A stretch of DNA of 64,000 bases from JAJDAH01 sp964487605. Lineage in GTDB: Bacteria > Myxococcota_A > Polyangia > Polyangiales > Polyangiaceae. A program made the position numbers and the translations under genes. Shown here in pieces: positions 26,784-35,748 of the stretch. The stretch spans positions 1 to 64,000 of the forward strand of contig CAZARU010000011.1 in the NCBI GenBank assembly GCA_964487605.1. Direction: 5' to 3'. Below the pieces are notes generated by a model. The model made no database searches, was not told the DNA's origin, and worked only from the letters and a program-made list of their open reading frames with translations. Positions within the stretch are counted from its first letter, which is position 1, and every line of letters starts with the position of its first letter.

Positions 26784-27761
26784 CTACAGATGACGCTCGA
26801 ACGTCGCGAGCATTCTCGCCCAGGCCCGCTCGGCTTGCGCTTCGTCGTAGACGGGGGAGTCGATCGTGCACCAGCCGTGCTGGGCGGCGTACACCTCGAT
26901 CTCCGCAGGAACCTGGGCGCTCGCCGCGGCCTGCCGAAGCTCGTTCTTCGCTTCGGGTTCGCGCTCGTCGTCGTTCCGGGCGATGCAGATCAGCACTGCG
27001 GCTTTCATCCTGGAGAGCAGCGCGTGCGGGCTGTCGGAGTCGGCCGTCACGAGGCCGCCGCCGTGGAACGACGCGATGGCACCGACGCGGTCCGGCGCTG
27101 CCGCGGCGGTGCGGAAGGTAAACGGGCCGCCCATGCAATAGCCCATGCTCGCCAGCCTTCTCCGGGTGTCGACCTCGGCTTGCCGATCGAGCCAGGCGGC
27201 GAAGGCCGCGCCGTCCTTCGCCACGCCTTCGGACGTGATCGCTTGCCGCATGGGCTGGATCTTCGCCTTGCCGGCGTCGGTTCGCCATTCGTCGAAAGTG
27301 GCGAGCACGGGCAACCTGGACGAGCGGTAATACGGGTTCACCGCCAGCACCGCGTACCCCAGCCCGGCCAGTCGCGTGGCCATGGTCCTATAGGCGTCGC
27401 GAAGCCCGGCGACGTCTGGCCAGAGGATCACGCCCGGGTGGCGCCCGCTCTCGGGCGCAACGAAGAACGCTTCGGCCGCACCGTCGGGCGTGGTGATCGA
27501 GACCGCGCGGTTCGCCGTGGCCGACACGGACGCCGGGGCAGAAGTGGCGGGCTCGGTGGTCGCGGCCGCGGCGGGCGCCGGCGCCGGGCCGCGCGCGGGA
27601 CTGGCCTCGGCGCCAGGCCGTCGCGCAGGGGACGGCGGTGGTGCGCACCCCGTCAGGACGGCAGCGACGACGGCGCCGGTTCCCATGCCCACCTCGCGAC
27701 GATTGAGGCGCCGGCTCGTCAGGTAGGCTTCGACCTCGGCCTCGGTATCGTCATCGCACAT
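26784..27761 (-). CDS. Dienelactone hydrolase-family lipoprotein
   Basis: 325 residues from ATG 27761, with GGAGA 9 nt upstream. N-terminal NRREVGMGTGAVVAAVLTGC resembles a twin-arginine signal ending in lipobox LTGC (Cys39). After a Pro/Ala linker comes the hydrolase domain: RHPGVILWPD, the nucleophile Cys in GYCMGGPF (Cys rather than Ser, as in dienelactone hydrolases), and His in AAQHGWC. Exported Cys-hydrolases of this type act on lactones or esters; the substrate is unknown. Confidence 0.86.
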   Translation of the reverse strand: MCDDDTEAEVEAYLTSRRLNRREVGMGTGAVVAAVLTGCAPPPSPARRPGAEASPARGPAPAPAAAATTEPATSAPASVSATANRAVSITTPDGAAEAFFVAPESGRHPGVILWPDVAGLRDAYRTMATRLAGLGYAVLAVNPYYRSSRLPVLATFDEWRTDAGKAKIQPMRQAITSEGVAKDGAAFAAWLDRQAEVDTRRRLASMGYCMGGPFTFRTAAAAPDRVGAIASFHGGGLVTADSDSPHALLSRMKAAVLICIARNDDEREPEAKNELRQAAASAQVPAEIEVYAAQHGWCTIDSPVYDEAQAERAWARMLATFERHL

Positions 27762-27958
27762 CGATCGGGTCTCCGCGCCGAGCGTAGCGCGTTCTCGCAC
27801 GTTCGTGCGGGTGTCCAGGTCGCCGCGTGGCGCGTGGTAACCCCCGCACGGCGCAGGTGAGCACACCGGCACGCGGCCCGCGATCTCGCGTATCCTGACG
27901 GCATCGCACGACAACCGAGCTGCAGGCCGCCCGCGCGCTCCCCCGAGGGGTGCCTCGC

Positions 27959-28699
27959 GTGATTCCTCTTCCGCACCCGCGGACGGCGGTGTTCGGTGCT
28001 CTCGGACTCGGCAGCGTGGTCGCTGCGCTCGCGTGTTTGGAGGAACGTGCCGCCCTCACGGTCGAAGCGAACGTGGACCGAGCCATCGAGGGCGGCGCCG
28101 AAGGGGCGCCCGCGCCCTCGAATGCGAGCTCGGCGTCCGCGCGATTGAAACGCCCGCCAACGGACTTCGCTCGCCTGACCTGCGCGCTTCCGTGGCGCGA
28201 CGATTACTACTTTCCGGCGGGCCTGTTCGCGCGGATCGGCGCAGACGCCGGGGTGGTCGGCCACCACGACGACTCTGCGGGACCCTTCGCGAGCTTCCTT
28301 CGGTCGATGAAGGAGCCCTCGCTCTCGTGCGAATCGACCACGATCGCGTTTCGGGTCCTGGTGCAGTCGCGCGCGCCGGCGCTCGCGGTGCGGGTCGAGA
28401 ACGACGGGAGGAACCGTACCGCGCTTGCCATGCAGCTCTGGGAGCTGCACCCGCGCATCGCCCACCAGCTCAGCCAGGACGAGTGGACGGAGGTGACCGA
28501 CTCGTTTCGCCGGATCGGGTTCTGGCAAGCGCCGCCGCATGCGAAGGAAGGGTTCGACGGCGAGACGTGGTTGCTCGAGGCCCGCGAACCGGGGCGGTAC
28601 CACGCGATCGCCCGGGACACACCTGGCCCGGGCGCGTTCGTGGAGTTCTGCGAACTGGTCGTTCGGCTGGCGGGTGCGAACGGGACGAAGCGGCGGTGA
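27959..28699 (+). CDS. Unknown exported protein
   Basis: 246 residues from GTG 27959, chosen because GAGGGG lies 8 nt upstream; a TATCCT hexamer at 27891-27896 could start the leader. The hydrophobic start ends near ALAC, a weak lipobox. The mature domain has TCALPWRDDYYFPAG and, near the end, IGFWQAPP...FDGETWLLEAREPGRYHAI, a W/DG/W pattern seen in several small unassigned domains. No catalytic motif. Function unknown. Confidence 0.7.
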   Translation: MIPLPHPRTAVFGALGLGSVVAALACLEERAALTVEANVDRAIEGGAEGAPAPSNASSASARLKRPPTDFARLTCALPWRDDYYFPAGLFARIGADAGVVGHHDDSAGPFASFLRSMKEPSLSCESTTIAFRVLVQSRAPALAVRVENDGRNRTALAMQLWELHPRIAHQLSQDEWTEVTDSFRRIGFWQAPPHAKEGFDGETWLLEAREPGRYHAIARDTPGPGAFVEFCELVVRLAGANGTKRR

Positions 28700-29104
28700 G
28701 CCAGCACGAGCAGGTGCACCGTCATGGACTCCCGGACCCCGCATCACCTCTCGCGCCGCGGACGTCCACCGCCCGAGCGAAAGTCCCGGCCAAAGAAGAG
28801 CTGACCGCGGGCTCCCTCCGGCCATGACCGGCCGCCGGGCCTCAGCCGAGCCTCTCCTCCGCGACAGCGGCGACCCTCCGCCCATGGCGGGCCACCTTGC
28901 TGCGCACCTGGTCGAGCGCTTCGTCGGTTCGGCACCGATCTCGGGATGCGTGGCGAGCACGCGGTCTGGCAGGAGCTCGGGGAGCCTTCTGTTCGGCCCA
29001 CTCCGACCGCCGCGGGACGCCGCAGGCGCTGACCGCGTTCGCCGCACGACGATCCGGCGCGCTGGCGGCTCTTGCCGACCCGCACTTCGTCGTACAGTAC
29101 CTCC
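28700..29104. other. Gene-free 405-bp interval
   Basis: Several open frames exist on both strands but all are Arg/Pro/Ser-rich with no start signal or recognisable motif, typical of G+C-rich noncoding DNA. The only functional-looking element is the -10-like hexamer for the nuclease gene at the right edge. Confidence 0.6.
29093..29098 (+). promoter_or_regulatory. -10 hexamer TACAGT
   Basis: Ends 6 nt before GTG 29105. Confidence 0.45.
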
Positions 29105-29644
29105 GTGTCGACCGCCGCTCGCAGACTCGTCACCGAAGCGGAGTTTCTCTCGCTCCCCGAGTCGTCGGAGCGGGTGGAGCTGATCGACGGGGAGGTGATC
29201 GTGGCGCCGAGTCCGAGCCTCTGGCACCAGGAGCTGGTCGCGAGATTCGTTCAGAGCTTGCGGGCCTGGGCCGCGCAGCACGACGCCGCGTTCACGGTGG
29301 CGCAGGCGCCGCTCGACGTGCGACTCGGCAGTGATCGCATCGTCCAGCCGGACGCGATGGTCTTCTCCGAAGCCCTGCCGATGGACACGGAGGGCCCCGT
29401 CGATCGGATCCCGACGATCTGCATCGAGGTGCTCTCCGCGAACCGAGCCTACGACCGGGTCACCAAGCGCTTCCTCTACGCCCAGGCGGGAGTTCGCGAG
29501 TACTTGCTCGTCGAGCCCTCCGGGATCGTCGAGCAGCGGACGGGGGACGGCCTCTCCGAAGTGGAAGAGGTCACCGACGTCCTGCGCAGCGCGCTGCTGC
29601 CGGGGTTCGAGTTCGACCTTCGCGCGGCGTTCCAGCGACGTTGA
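29105..29644 (+). CDS. Uma2-family (DUF820) putative endonuclease
   Basis: 179 residues from GTG 29105. PD-(D/E)XK fold landmarks: IDGEVIVAPSPS at the start, QPDAMVF with the metal-binding Asp, ICIEVLSANRA with the acid, and KRFLYAQAGVREYLLVEP. The family is abundant in cyanobacteria and myxobacteria, often in many copies; DNA cleavage is predicted from fold but the biological role is unknown. Cytoplasmic and apparently alone. Confidence 0.88.
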   Translation: MSTAARRLVTEAEFLSLPESSERVELIDGEVIVAPSPSLWHQELVARFVQSLRAWAAQHDAAFTVAQAPLDVRLGSDRIVQPDAMVFSEALPMDTEGPVDRIPTICIEVLSANRAYDRVTKRFLYAQAGVREYLLVEPSGIVEQRTGDGLSEVEEVTDVLRSALLPGFEFDLRAAFQRR

Positions 29645-30021
29645 CCGGGACTGGCGTGTCGCCCGGGGCGCCCTGGCGGAACGGGCGCTGCTGCGGGTGT
29701 CTGCTGTATCAAGATCGGCCAGTCATGACCAACTCGGAGAGCGTGGCGCGAATCGAACCGGCCAGGATCTTGCCCGTGGAATTGATTGCGCTCGTCCTTT
29801 CGTCCAGCGCGCTCGCGACTCCCGTGGTCGACGTCGTCGAGTTCGAACTCGTCCTGGGGCAGGTGGCGCGTCCGCCCTGACGGACCATCGAGGAGGACCA
29901 TGCGGCCGCGGACCGTCAGGCTCTCGGGCTCCACGGGTAGAACCTGACTTCCTTCTCCTGCTCCCGCAACGGGCGGAGCGGGGTCGAGTCTACCGGGCGT
30001 TGCGCGTGATAATCTCCGCCC
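29645..30021. other. 377-bp interval with only weak coding signal
   Basis: A 51-codon plus-strand frame from ATG 29725 to 29880 (hydrophobic middle, about 84% G/C third positions) and a minus-strand frame over 29750-29937 both look partly coding, but neither has family support. It may hold a small gene or a decayed one. The right end carries the TAATCT hexamer of the next gene. Confidence 0.4.
30010..30015 (+). promoter_or_regulatory. -10 hexamer TAATCT
   Basis: Ends 6 nt before ATG 30022, the closest match to the consensus in the window. Confidence 0.55.
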
Positions 30022-32067
30022 ATGGGGGCTCACCAGCGGCAACGGGGAGCGGTGAGCCGCGAGGGCACCTGGAGGAGCCGCCGGATCTCCTGGCTCCTCG
30101 GCGTCGGCCTCGCCGCGACCGCGTGCGCGGAGTTGCTTTCCATCGAGGAGCGCCGCCCACGCGCCGGAGCTACCGACGGTGGCGCCGGTGCTGCTGGCCA
30201 GCCCGTGGACGGCGCGTCGATCGACGGCAGCGGCCAGGCGGATGGGGGGCCGGGTGGCGCGGCCGCAGAATGCGTTGCCCGGGCGCCCGGCGACGGCTGC
30301 CTGGACTGCCTCTGCAGGACCTGTGAGGAGCCGGTCCCCACCGACTGCGCGCGCTACGACTGCCTCGCCATCGCGGCCTGCATGGCGACGGACGGGTGCC
30401 GCACCACGGAGGAGTGTCGAGGTTCGCCCACCTGCAGCGCGGTGCTCGCCGACATGAACGTCGCGGCGCCGGTCGTCGACCAGCTCGGGGCGTGCGCGGA
30501 CCGGGGGCATTGCCCTTCGTGCTTCGGCGGCGGCGGAGCCGCCGGAGCGGGCGGCACCGGCGCTGCGGGGGGCGACCCGGCCGCGTGCCGCCAGCGTTTC
30601 GGATCGTCTCCGTGTACCGACTGTGCGTGCACGGAGTGCGGTGCGACGGTCACGCAGGAGTGCTCGTCGCGCGCGTGTCGTCCCATCCTGCAGTGCATGG
30701 TGCAGGCCGGTTGCTCCAACTGGTCGAGCTGCGTCGCGGGGGGCGCGTGCGAAGACGTCTTCGGGCGCAACGACGCGACGCCCCCACTGGTGGATGCGCT
30801 CGGCAAGTGCACGCAGATGGGCGCCTCCTGCTCGGGGTGCCGCGACCTGCAGACCTGGATGAGCGGCACCGAGCAGATGTGCGCGTCGCGATTCGGCGCC
30901 GCGACGTGCTGGCCGTGCGCGTGCGCGCAGTGCGATCTGGCGCAGCTCTCCGGATGCATCACCGGCGCGGACTGCGGGCCAGCGATGAGCTGCATGCTCA
31001 GAACGGGCTGCCGGGACCCGGTCGTCTGCTCCTCGCCGTCCCAGTGCCAGCCCGAGCTCATGGCGGCGATGCTTCCGCCCGTGATGGTGGAGGTTCTGGG
31101 CGCCTGCCTGTCCGGCGACTGCAAGCTCTGCGGCCAGAAGAGCGGGGCGGACGGCGGCGGAACGGGGGGCGCGGGGGGAGCAACGCCCGAGGATCTGGCG
31201 ACGGGCCAATCGGCCGTCGATCTCGTGGTCACGCCCGCGGGTCCGGTGTGGATCAACCAGGGCGGCAACGGCCAGGTGGTCGTCAAGTTCAACGGCAGCG
31301 CCAGCCTCGACGTCGTCGCGACCCCGAGCGATCCGCGGGACCTCGCGACCGATCCCGCGGGTTCCCTCGCCGTCCACTGGCTCACCGGTGCGGGCGACAT
31401 CGGTCGCGTCGACGTCATGACCCGCACGCAGGCCGTGGTGGCGTCGAGTCTGACGGGCGCGCGGCGAATCGCTTCGGACGGGGGGTTCGTCTACTTCACG
31501 ATCGGGAGCAGCGTGAAGAAGGTCCCGGCGAGTGGAGGCCCGGTGACGGACGTGGCGAGCTTCGGCCCGGCCGGCGTCAACGCGGACGCCATCGCCGTGG
31601 ACCTGATCGGCTTCGTCTACTGGACGGCGTTCAACGGGGCCACCGGCTGGATCTTGCGGGCACCCGCGGCGGCGTGCTGCACCGCGACGACGATCGCGAC
31701 GCTTTCCGGGGGCGAGGCCGTGCAGCTCGCCGTGGACCCGCACGCGGCAGGCTACGTCTACTGGGGAGAGCGCGCCGGGGCGAGCGGAACGGTGAAGCGG
31801 ACGCCGAAGACCGGGGGCGTGACGGAGATCCTCAGCGGCGCACAGTTCTTCGGCATGTTCGAGGGCCTCGCGGTCGACCAGACGGGCATCTTCTTCACCG
31901 GCGAGTCGCCGGCAGGTCTCTTTCGAATCGACCACGTGCCGCCCTTCCAGCCCGCGAAGCTGGCCGACGTCTCGATGCCGGGCGCCGTCGCCCTCTCCCC
32001 GACCGACGACACGTACGTCTACTTCATCGGCGACCTGCGGAGCACGATCCGCCGGCTCTCGAAGTAG
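30022..32067 (+). CDS. Surface lipoprotein: three Cys-rich modules plus beta-propeller
   Basis: 681 residues. The signal ends GLAATAC with Cys35. Residues about 84-170, 187-276 and 292-372 are three copies of a roughly 85-residue module with about a dozen cysteines each; the second and third open with C-x-x-RFG...C-x-x-C-x-C-x-x-C and each closes with VxxLGxC...C-x-x-C. A Gly linker separates them from residues 395-681, a beta-propeller of YWTD/NHL-like blades (VYFTIGSSVKKVPASGG, VYWTAFNGATGWI, VYWGERAG, IFFTGESPAGLFR). Likely extracellular, binding or structural; no enzyme motif. Confidence 0.85.
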   Translation: MGAHQRQRGAVSREGTWRSRRISWLLGVGLAATACAELLSIEERRPRAGATDGGAGAAGQPVDGASIDGSGQADGGPGGAAAECVARAPGDGCLDCLCRTCEEPVPTDCARYDCLAIAACMATDGCRTTEECRGSPTCSAVLADMNVAAPVVDQLGACADRGHCPSCFGGGGAAGAGGTGAAGGDPAACRQRFGSSPCTDCACTECGATVTQECSSRACRPILQCMVQAGCSNWSSCVAGGACEDVFGRNDATPPLVDALGKCTQMGASCSGCRDLQTWMSGTEQMCASRFGAATCWPCACAQCDLAQLSGCITGADCGPAMSCMLRTGCRDPVVCSSPSQCQPELMAAMLPPVMVEVLGACLSGDCKLCGQKSGADGGGTGGAGGATPEDLATGQSAVDLVVTPAGPVWINQGGNGQVVVKFNGSASLDVVATPSDPRDLATDPAGSLAVHWLTGAGDIGRVDVMTRTQAVVASSLTGARRIASDGGFVYFTIGSSVKKVPASGGPVTDVASFGPAGVNADAIAVDLIGFVYWTAFNGATGWILRAPAAACCTATTIATLSGGEAVQLAVDPHAAGYVYWGERAGASGTVKRTPKTGGVTEILSGAQFFGMFEGLAVDQTGIFFTGESPAGLFRIDHVPPFQPAKLADVSMPGAVALSPTDDTYVYFIGDLRSTIRRLSK

Positions 32068-32096
32068 CGGGGGCATTTCGGTATACCGTTGCCGAG

Positions 32097-33200
32097 TTGC
32101 TGCGGCTGAACTTCTTCGGCGCCGTGACCCGGTTCGGTCGGGTGGAGCGGAAGTGGCTCGGGCGTCGGCTCGCGATCGGGTTGGTCGCGACGGTTCACGC
32201 GGCGCCGGTGCTCGCCGAACCCGCTTCGACGAGGGCCGACGACACGAGAAATCACCGGCTGGCGCTCCACCTCGGCCTCGGGGCTCCGCTCGGCGTGCTC
32301 GGCGGGGCCTACACGTACTCGACCGGTGGAGTCTTCCAGCTCGAGACCGGCGTCGGCTACGGGTTCACGGGACTCCACCTCTCCGTGATGCCGATGCTCG
32401 CCTGGGGCGAGCGCCATCGCTTCACGACCGGCGCGGGCCTCGGCTGGGCCGTCCTTCCGGAGAACTGCGGCCGGGATCCGGAGATCACGCCGTCGGGAGA
32501 GCTGCGGGAGCCATCGGCGCCGTGCCTGTGGATCAACATCGACGCGGCCGGCTACGAGTTCGTCAGCGCGGGAGGAGTCTCGTTCGTGGTCGCCGGCGGA
32601 GTCACGCTGCCGACTCAGCCCGTGCATCACGGCCGGTTCTTCGGGATTGAGCCGTTCACCCCGATGCCCCACGTACGGATCGCAGTCGGCGCGTGGCTGG
32701 ACGGACCGTCGGCGCCGGACGAGCCTCGCGACCGGAGGGCTACACCTGCCGCGCCCCACGCGCGTCGGCACCGCATGTCCGCCCACGCGCGTCGGCACCG
32801 CATGTCCGGCGAAGGAGGAGGCGGCGTCTTCCCCTACGTGGGCCACTTCGCGCTGGCGTACACCTTCGCCGCCTGGCCGTGGCTGCGCGTGCAGGGCGCG
32901 TACGGGTTGCACGGCCCATCGAGCATGGTCCAGCTCGCGCTCGGATCGCGAAACCATCGTTACGTCGCGAGCGCCGGCGCCGCGTGGCTCCACCGCTACG
33001 ACGAGGCGCCGTGTGACTCCGACTGCGTCGTCCTCGGCGCGGACGTCGCCGGCTACGAGGTCGTGCTGGATGACGGATTCACCGCGTTCGTCGGCGCGGG
33101 CCTCTCGCTCCTCGCGCGCCCGGTGGAGGTGGACCCCCGCCTGGAGCCCTCCCGTCGTGAAGCGGTCCACCTGCGCGGTGGCGTCGGGTGGTGGTTGTGA
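32097..33200 (+). CDS. Outer-membrane beta-barrel-like protein
   Basis: 367 residues from TTG 32097, with a TATACC hexamer ending 9 nt before; GTG 32142 is an alternative. The signal peptide RRLAIGLVATVHAAPVLAEP has an Ala-x-Ala type cut. The mature protein alternates polar and hydrophobic residues with aromatic strand ends (LALHLGLGAPLGVLGGAYTY, FQLETGVGYGFTGLHLSVMPM) and ends in GGVGWWL. A His/Arg-rich insert at residues about 221-238 interrupts the pattern and comes from a 27-bp tandem duplication. Function unknown. Confidence 0.72.
   Translation: MLRLNFFGAVTRFGRVERKWLGRRLAIGLVATVHAAPVLAEPASTRADDTRNHRLALHLGLGAPLGVLGGAYTYSTGGVFQLETGVGYGFTGLHLSVMPMLAWGERHRFTTGAGLGWAVLPENCGRDPEITPSGELREPSAPCLWINIDAAGYEFVSAGGVSFVVAGGVTLPTQPVHHGRFFGIEPFTPMPHVRIAVGAWLDGPSAPDEPRDRRATPAAPHARRHRMSAHARRHRMSGEGGGGVFPYVGHFALAYTFAAWPWLRVQGAYGLHGPSSMVQLALGSRNHRYVASAGAAWLHRYDEAPCDSDCVVLGADVAGYEVVLDDGFTAFVGAGLSLLARPVEVDPRLEPSRREAVHLRGGVGWWL
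32757..32810 (+). repeat. 27-bp tandem duplication
   Basis: Two adjacent copies identical over 25 of 27 bases encode HARRHRMS twice inside the outer-membrane protein gene. Codons just before it have unusually many A/T third positions for this genome. Confidence 0.8.
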
Positions 33201-33209
33201 GTGACGGGG

Positions 33210-34079
33210 TCAGTTGCCGAGCGCCGCGTCCTTGCACCGCTCGATGCTCGAACGGAAGCCGCTCTCGAGCACCTCGCGGCGCTGGGCCGGTTCCGGGAGC
33301 GCCTCGAGCGCCAGGGGGGGATGGCTCTCTTGCCAGACGCGCCAGGCGCCCGCGCAGTCCCGGGCGCGCGCCAGGCAGGCCGCGCCCGTGTGGAACAGCG
33401 CCTGAGGTCCGCCGCGCACCTGTCCGTCGTCGGGATCGCGCGGCGGCACCCGCGGAGCGAGCCGCCGGACCGTCGCGACGTTTCGCTGGCAGTCCGCCGC
33501 GGTGCGCGGGTTCATGTAGGCGCCGTCGGAGAGCTCCCAGAGCGCTCGCAAGAGCTCGTCTCGTTCGCTCGAGTCCCCTCCGCGGCATCTCATCGCAGCG
33601 AGTGACTCCGCGGTAGCCAGCGCTCGCTCCGCGCTCAGGTTCATTTCTCGCTGGTAGTACTCCGCCACGAGCCGCTTGCCGCCCTGGCACTTGCCCACGA
33701 GCATTTGGCACTGGCCGCGGACGACGACGAGCGTCCCGGACACGCTCGGCGCGAGGCGCTCCAGTCGGCCCAGGTCCTCGAGGCAGCCGGCGCCGTCGTC
33801 GTGCATCATCTTGCGATTCGCCGACGCGACGAGGAGGGCCACGTCCCCGCTCTCCGCGGCGGGTGTCGCCGCCGGAGCCGCCTGGCGAGTGGGCACGTCG
33901 GCGGGAGACGACCGCGACGAGGGCGCGAGCAGCGGTCCGGGGGCGCCCGGCTCGCGCGCGCGGCTCGCGCCGTCACACCCCGCGAGGAGCGCCGTCGCGA
34001 GGAAGACCCGCCGGGCGGCGCGAGCGGTGCCCCCTCGACGAGTGCGCCGCGGTGCTCCGCACCCGGCTCGCTCGGTCAC
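33210..34079 (-). CDS. Lipoprotein related to the C-terminal half of its neighbour
   Basis: 289 residues from GTG 34079, which overlaps the stop of the upstream gene (GTGA). Lipobox LAGC. After a Pro/Ala linker, the domain contains GCLEDL, RGQCQMLVGKCQGGKRLV, DGAYMNPRTAADCQ and HTGAACLARARDCAGAWRVW. The same series with the same Cys spacing occurs in the C-terminal half of the upstream protein, so the two are paralogous. The TPR-like helical, Cys-paired domain has unknown function. Confidence 0.82.
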   Translation of the reverse strand: MTERAGCGAPRRTRRGGTARAARRVFLATALLAGCDGASRAREPGAPGPLLAPSSRSSPADVPTRQAAPAATPAAESGDVALLVASANRKMMHDDGAGCLEDLGRLERLAPSVSGTLVVVRGQCQMLVGKCQGGKRLVAEYYQREMNLSAERALATAESLAAMRCRGGDSSERDELLRALWELSDGAYMNPRTAADCQRNVATVRRLAPRVPPRDPDDGQVRGGPQALFHTGAACLARARDCAGAWRVWQESHPPLALEALPEPAQRREVLESGFRSSIERCKDAALGN

Positions 34080-35575
34080 TTCTTGCACTTGTTGACGAGC
34101 GAGCCGAAGGTCGTCTGCAGGATCGTCTCCCGCTGCTTCGGATCCTTCACCTGCGCCAGGCTCTCGGCCGGATAGCCATCCTGGAAGATCGTCCAGGCGA
34201 CGGCGCAGTCGCCCGCGCGCGCCGCGCAGTTGGCCCCCATGTGGTAAATCGACTTCGGGGCATTCACCACCTGCGTGTCGTCGTCGTCGCGCGGCTTGAC
34301 GGTCGCGAGCAGGCGCTTCGCGTCGTCGTAGGCCTTCTTGCACGACGCGACGTCCTTCTTGGTCATGTAGGCGCCCTGCTGCAGATCCTGGAGGGCCTTG
34401 AGCAGCGCGTCGCGCGGCTGCATGGCGCCCTGGCAATGGAGCGAAGCGAACGCATCCACCACGCGATCGACGTGCTCGGGGCCCATGGCGGCGCTCTGGT
34501 TCGCCTCCAGCGACTTGCGCGCGAGCTGCTTGCCGGCATCGCACTTGCCCGAGAGCATGAGGCACTGACCCCGCAGCAGCGCGCGATCCGACTTGGGGTC
34601 GGTGGACTTGTGCTTGGGCTCGAGCTTGTCGTGCTGATCGAGCTCGGCCAGGCACCCCTTGCCGTCGCGGCTGTTCATCTTGGTCTGGGCGCTCTTCCAG
34701 TGCTCGCCGGCCTGGCCGGTGACCTCGATCTTGGCCTCGAGGCGCGCGGCAGCGTTGAGCGACGCGTCGGTGTCGGGGGTCGTCTTCGTCGCCTGCTCAG
34801 GGTTCTCGCCGGCGGTCACGGCGCGCAGGGTCAGGCGAATCGGGACCTTGCAGCCCTCGATTTCCTTCGCGGAGTCGCTCTTGCAGGTGGCGAGATCGCC
34901 TCCCTTCTTCTCGGCGCTGCTCTTCTGCGAGGTGCTCGCGCCGGCTCCGAAACCGTAGAGGCTGGCGTCCGCCGCCGCGCTCGTCTCGGTCACCGAGCCG
35001 AGGCCGAACGCGCCCAGGTTGTACCCGTACACGAAGTGCGTGGCGCCTTCGCATCCGGGCACCTTCGAGAGATCCGACGCGAAGACCTCCGGGCGCGTCG
35101 CGCTGCGGGTTCCCGCCACGTAGTACTCCATGCGGAACTGCTCGCCCCCCTGGACGCGCCCGCCGAGCGACGCGACACCGAGCGGGAGCTTCGCGTAGAG
35201 CTCGGCGGTCGTGGAGATCTCGACCTTCTCGAGCGAGCCGCTGGTCCAGTCCACGGCCTTGTACGTCCCGAGTGATCCGCGAATCGAGTCGTCCTTGCAC
35301 CCGCCGAGCAGCTCCAGGTTGCAGCCGACGTACTTCACGACGACCAGATCACTCGAAGCCAGCGCCTCGAAGCTCGACATGTCGGTGGCATCCCACTCGA
35401 TGATGAAGGGCCTATCGTGGCTCGCGGGGTTGCACGCGTTCTGCCCCGCGAACGTCTTGTCCATCAGACCGCTCTGCCCCGACTCACGGGTGCCGCTCGT
35501 CGCAGGCAGGCCGGCGGGACCGCACGCGCTGCCGAGCACGCAGAGGGTGAGCGCGGATGCGACTGTCTTCTTCAT
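34076..35575 (-). CDS. Two-domain lipoprotein
   Basis: 499 residues from ATG 35575, with a strong GGAGG 5 nt upstream. Signal KKTVASALTLCVLGSAC. Residues about 30-260 form one domain (PFIIEWDATDMSSFEALAS, VVVKYVGCNLELLGGC, AELYAKLPLGVASL, THFVYGYNLGAFGL), a pattern that recurs in myxobacterial lipoproteins of unknown role. Residues 310-499 are the Cys-paired helical domain shared with the next gene (GCLAELD, RGQCLMLSGKCDAGKQLA, QGAYMTKKDVASC, HMGANCAARAGDCAVAW). It begins divergently from the PQQ-propeller gene. Confidence 0.85.
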   Translation of the reverse strand: MKKTVASALTLCVLGSACGPAGLPATSGTRESGQSGLMDKTFAGQNACNPASHDRPFIIEWDATDMSSFEALASSDLVVVKYVGCNLELLGGCKDDSIRGSLGTYKAVDWTSGSLEKVEISTTAELYAKLPLGVASLGGRVQGGEQFRMEYYVAGTRSATRPEVFASDLSKVPGCEGATHFVYGYNLGAFGLGSVTETSAAADASLYGFGAGASTSQKSSAEKKGGDLATCKSDSAKEIEGCKVPIRLTLRAVTAGENPEQATKTTPDTDASLNAAARLEAKIEVTGQAGEHWKSAQTKMNSRDGKGCLAELDQHDKLEPKHKSTDPKSDRALLRGQCLMLSGKCDAGKQLARKSLEANQSAAMGPEHVDRVVDAFASLHCQGAMQPRDALLKALQDLQQGAYMTKKDVASCKKAYDDAKRLLATVKPRDDDDTQVVNAPKSIYHMGANCAARAGDCAVAWTIFQDGYPAESLAQVKDPKQRETILQTTFGSLVNKCKK

Positions 35576-35748
35576 GATGACCTCCCGGGAGCAAGCAAGG
35601 CGCAGCGATCCGGCTGTGGCGTGGGTCGCGCGCGGCGCGAGGCGTGCCACGCTCCGCTGCCCGCATCAAGCGGCCCGGAGTCGGGGAAGCGCGCGCCAGC
35701 GCTCCGACCCGGTGGCCGGAAAGCGTCCGAAGTGATAGACGCGAAGCC

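Noticed and set aside
28744..29133. Minus-strand 129-codon frame in the gene-free interval
   Set aside because: Arg/Gly/Ser-rich, no start signal, overlaps the nuclease start; no sign of selection.
29725..29880. 51-codon plus-strand small gene
   Set aside because: Good third-position G/C, but no family, weak start context and an equally good antisense frame; left as a note in the interval entry.
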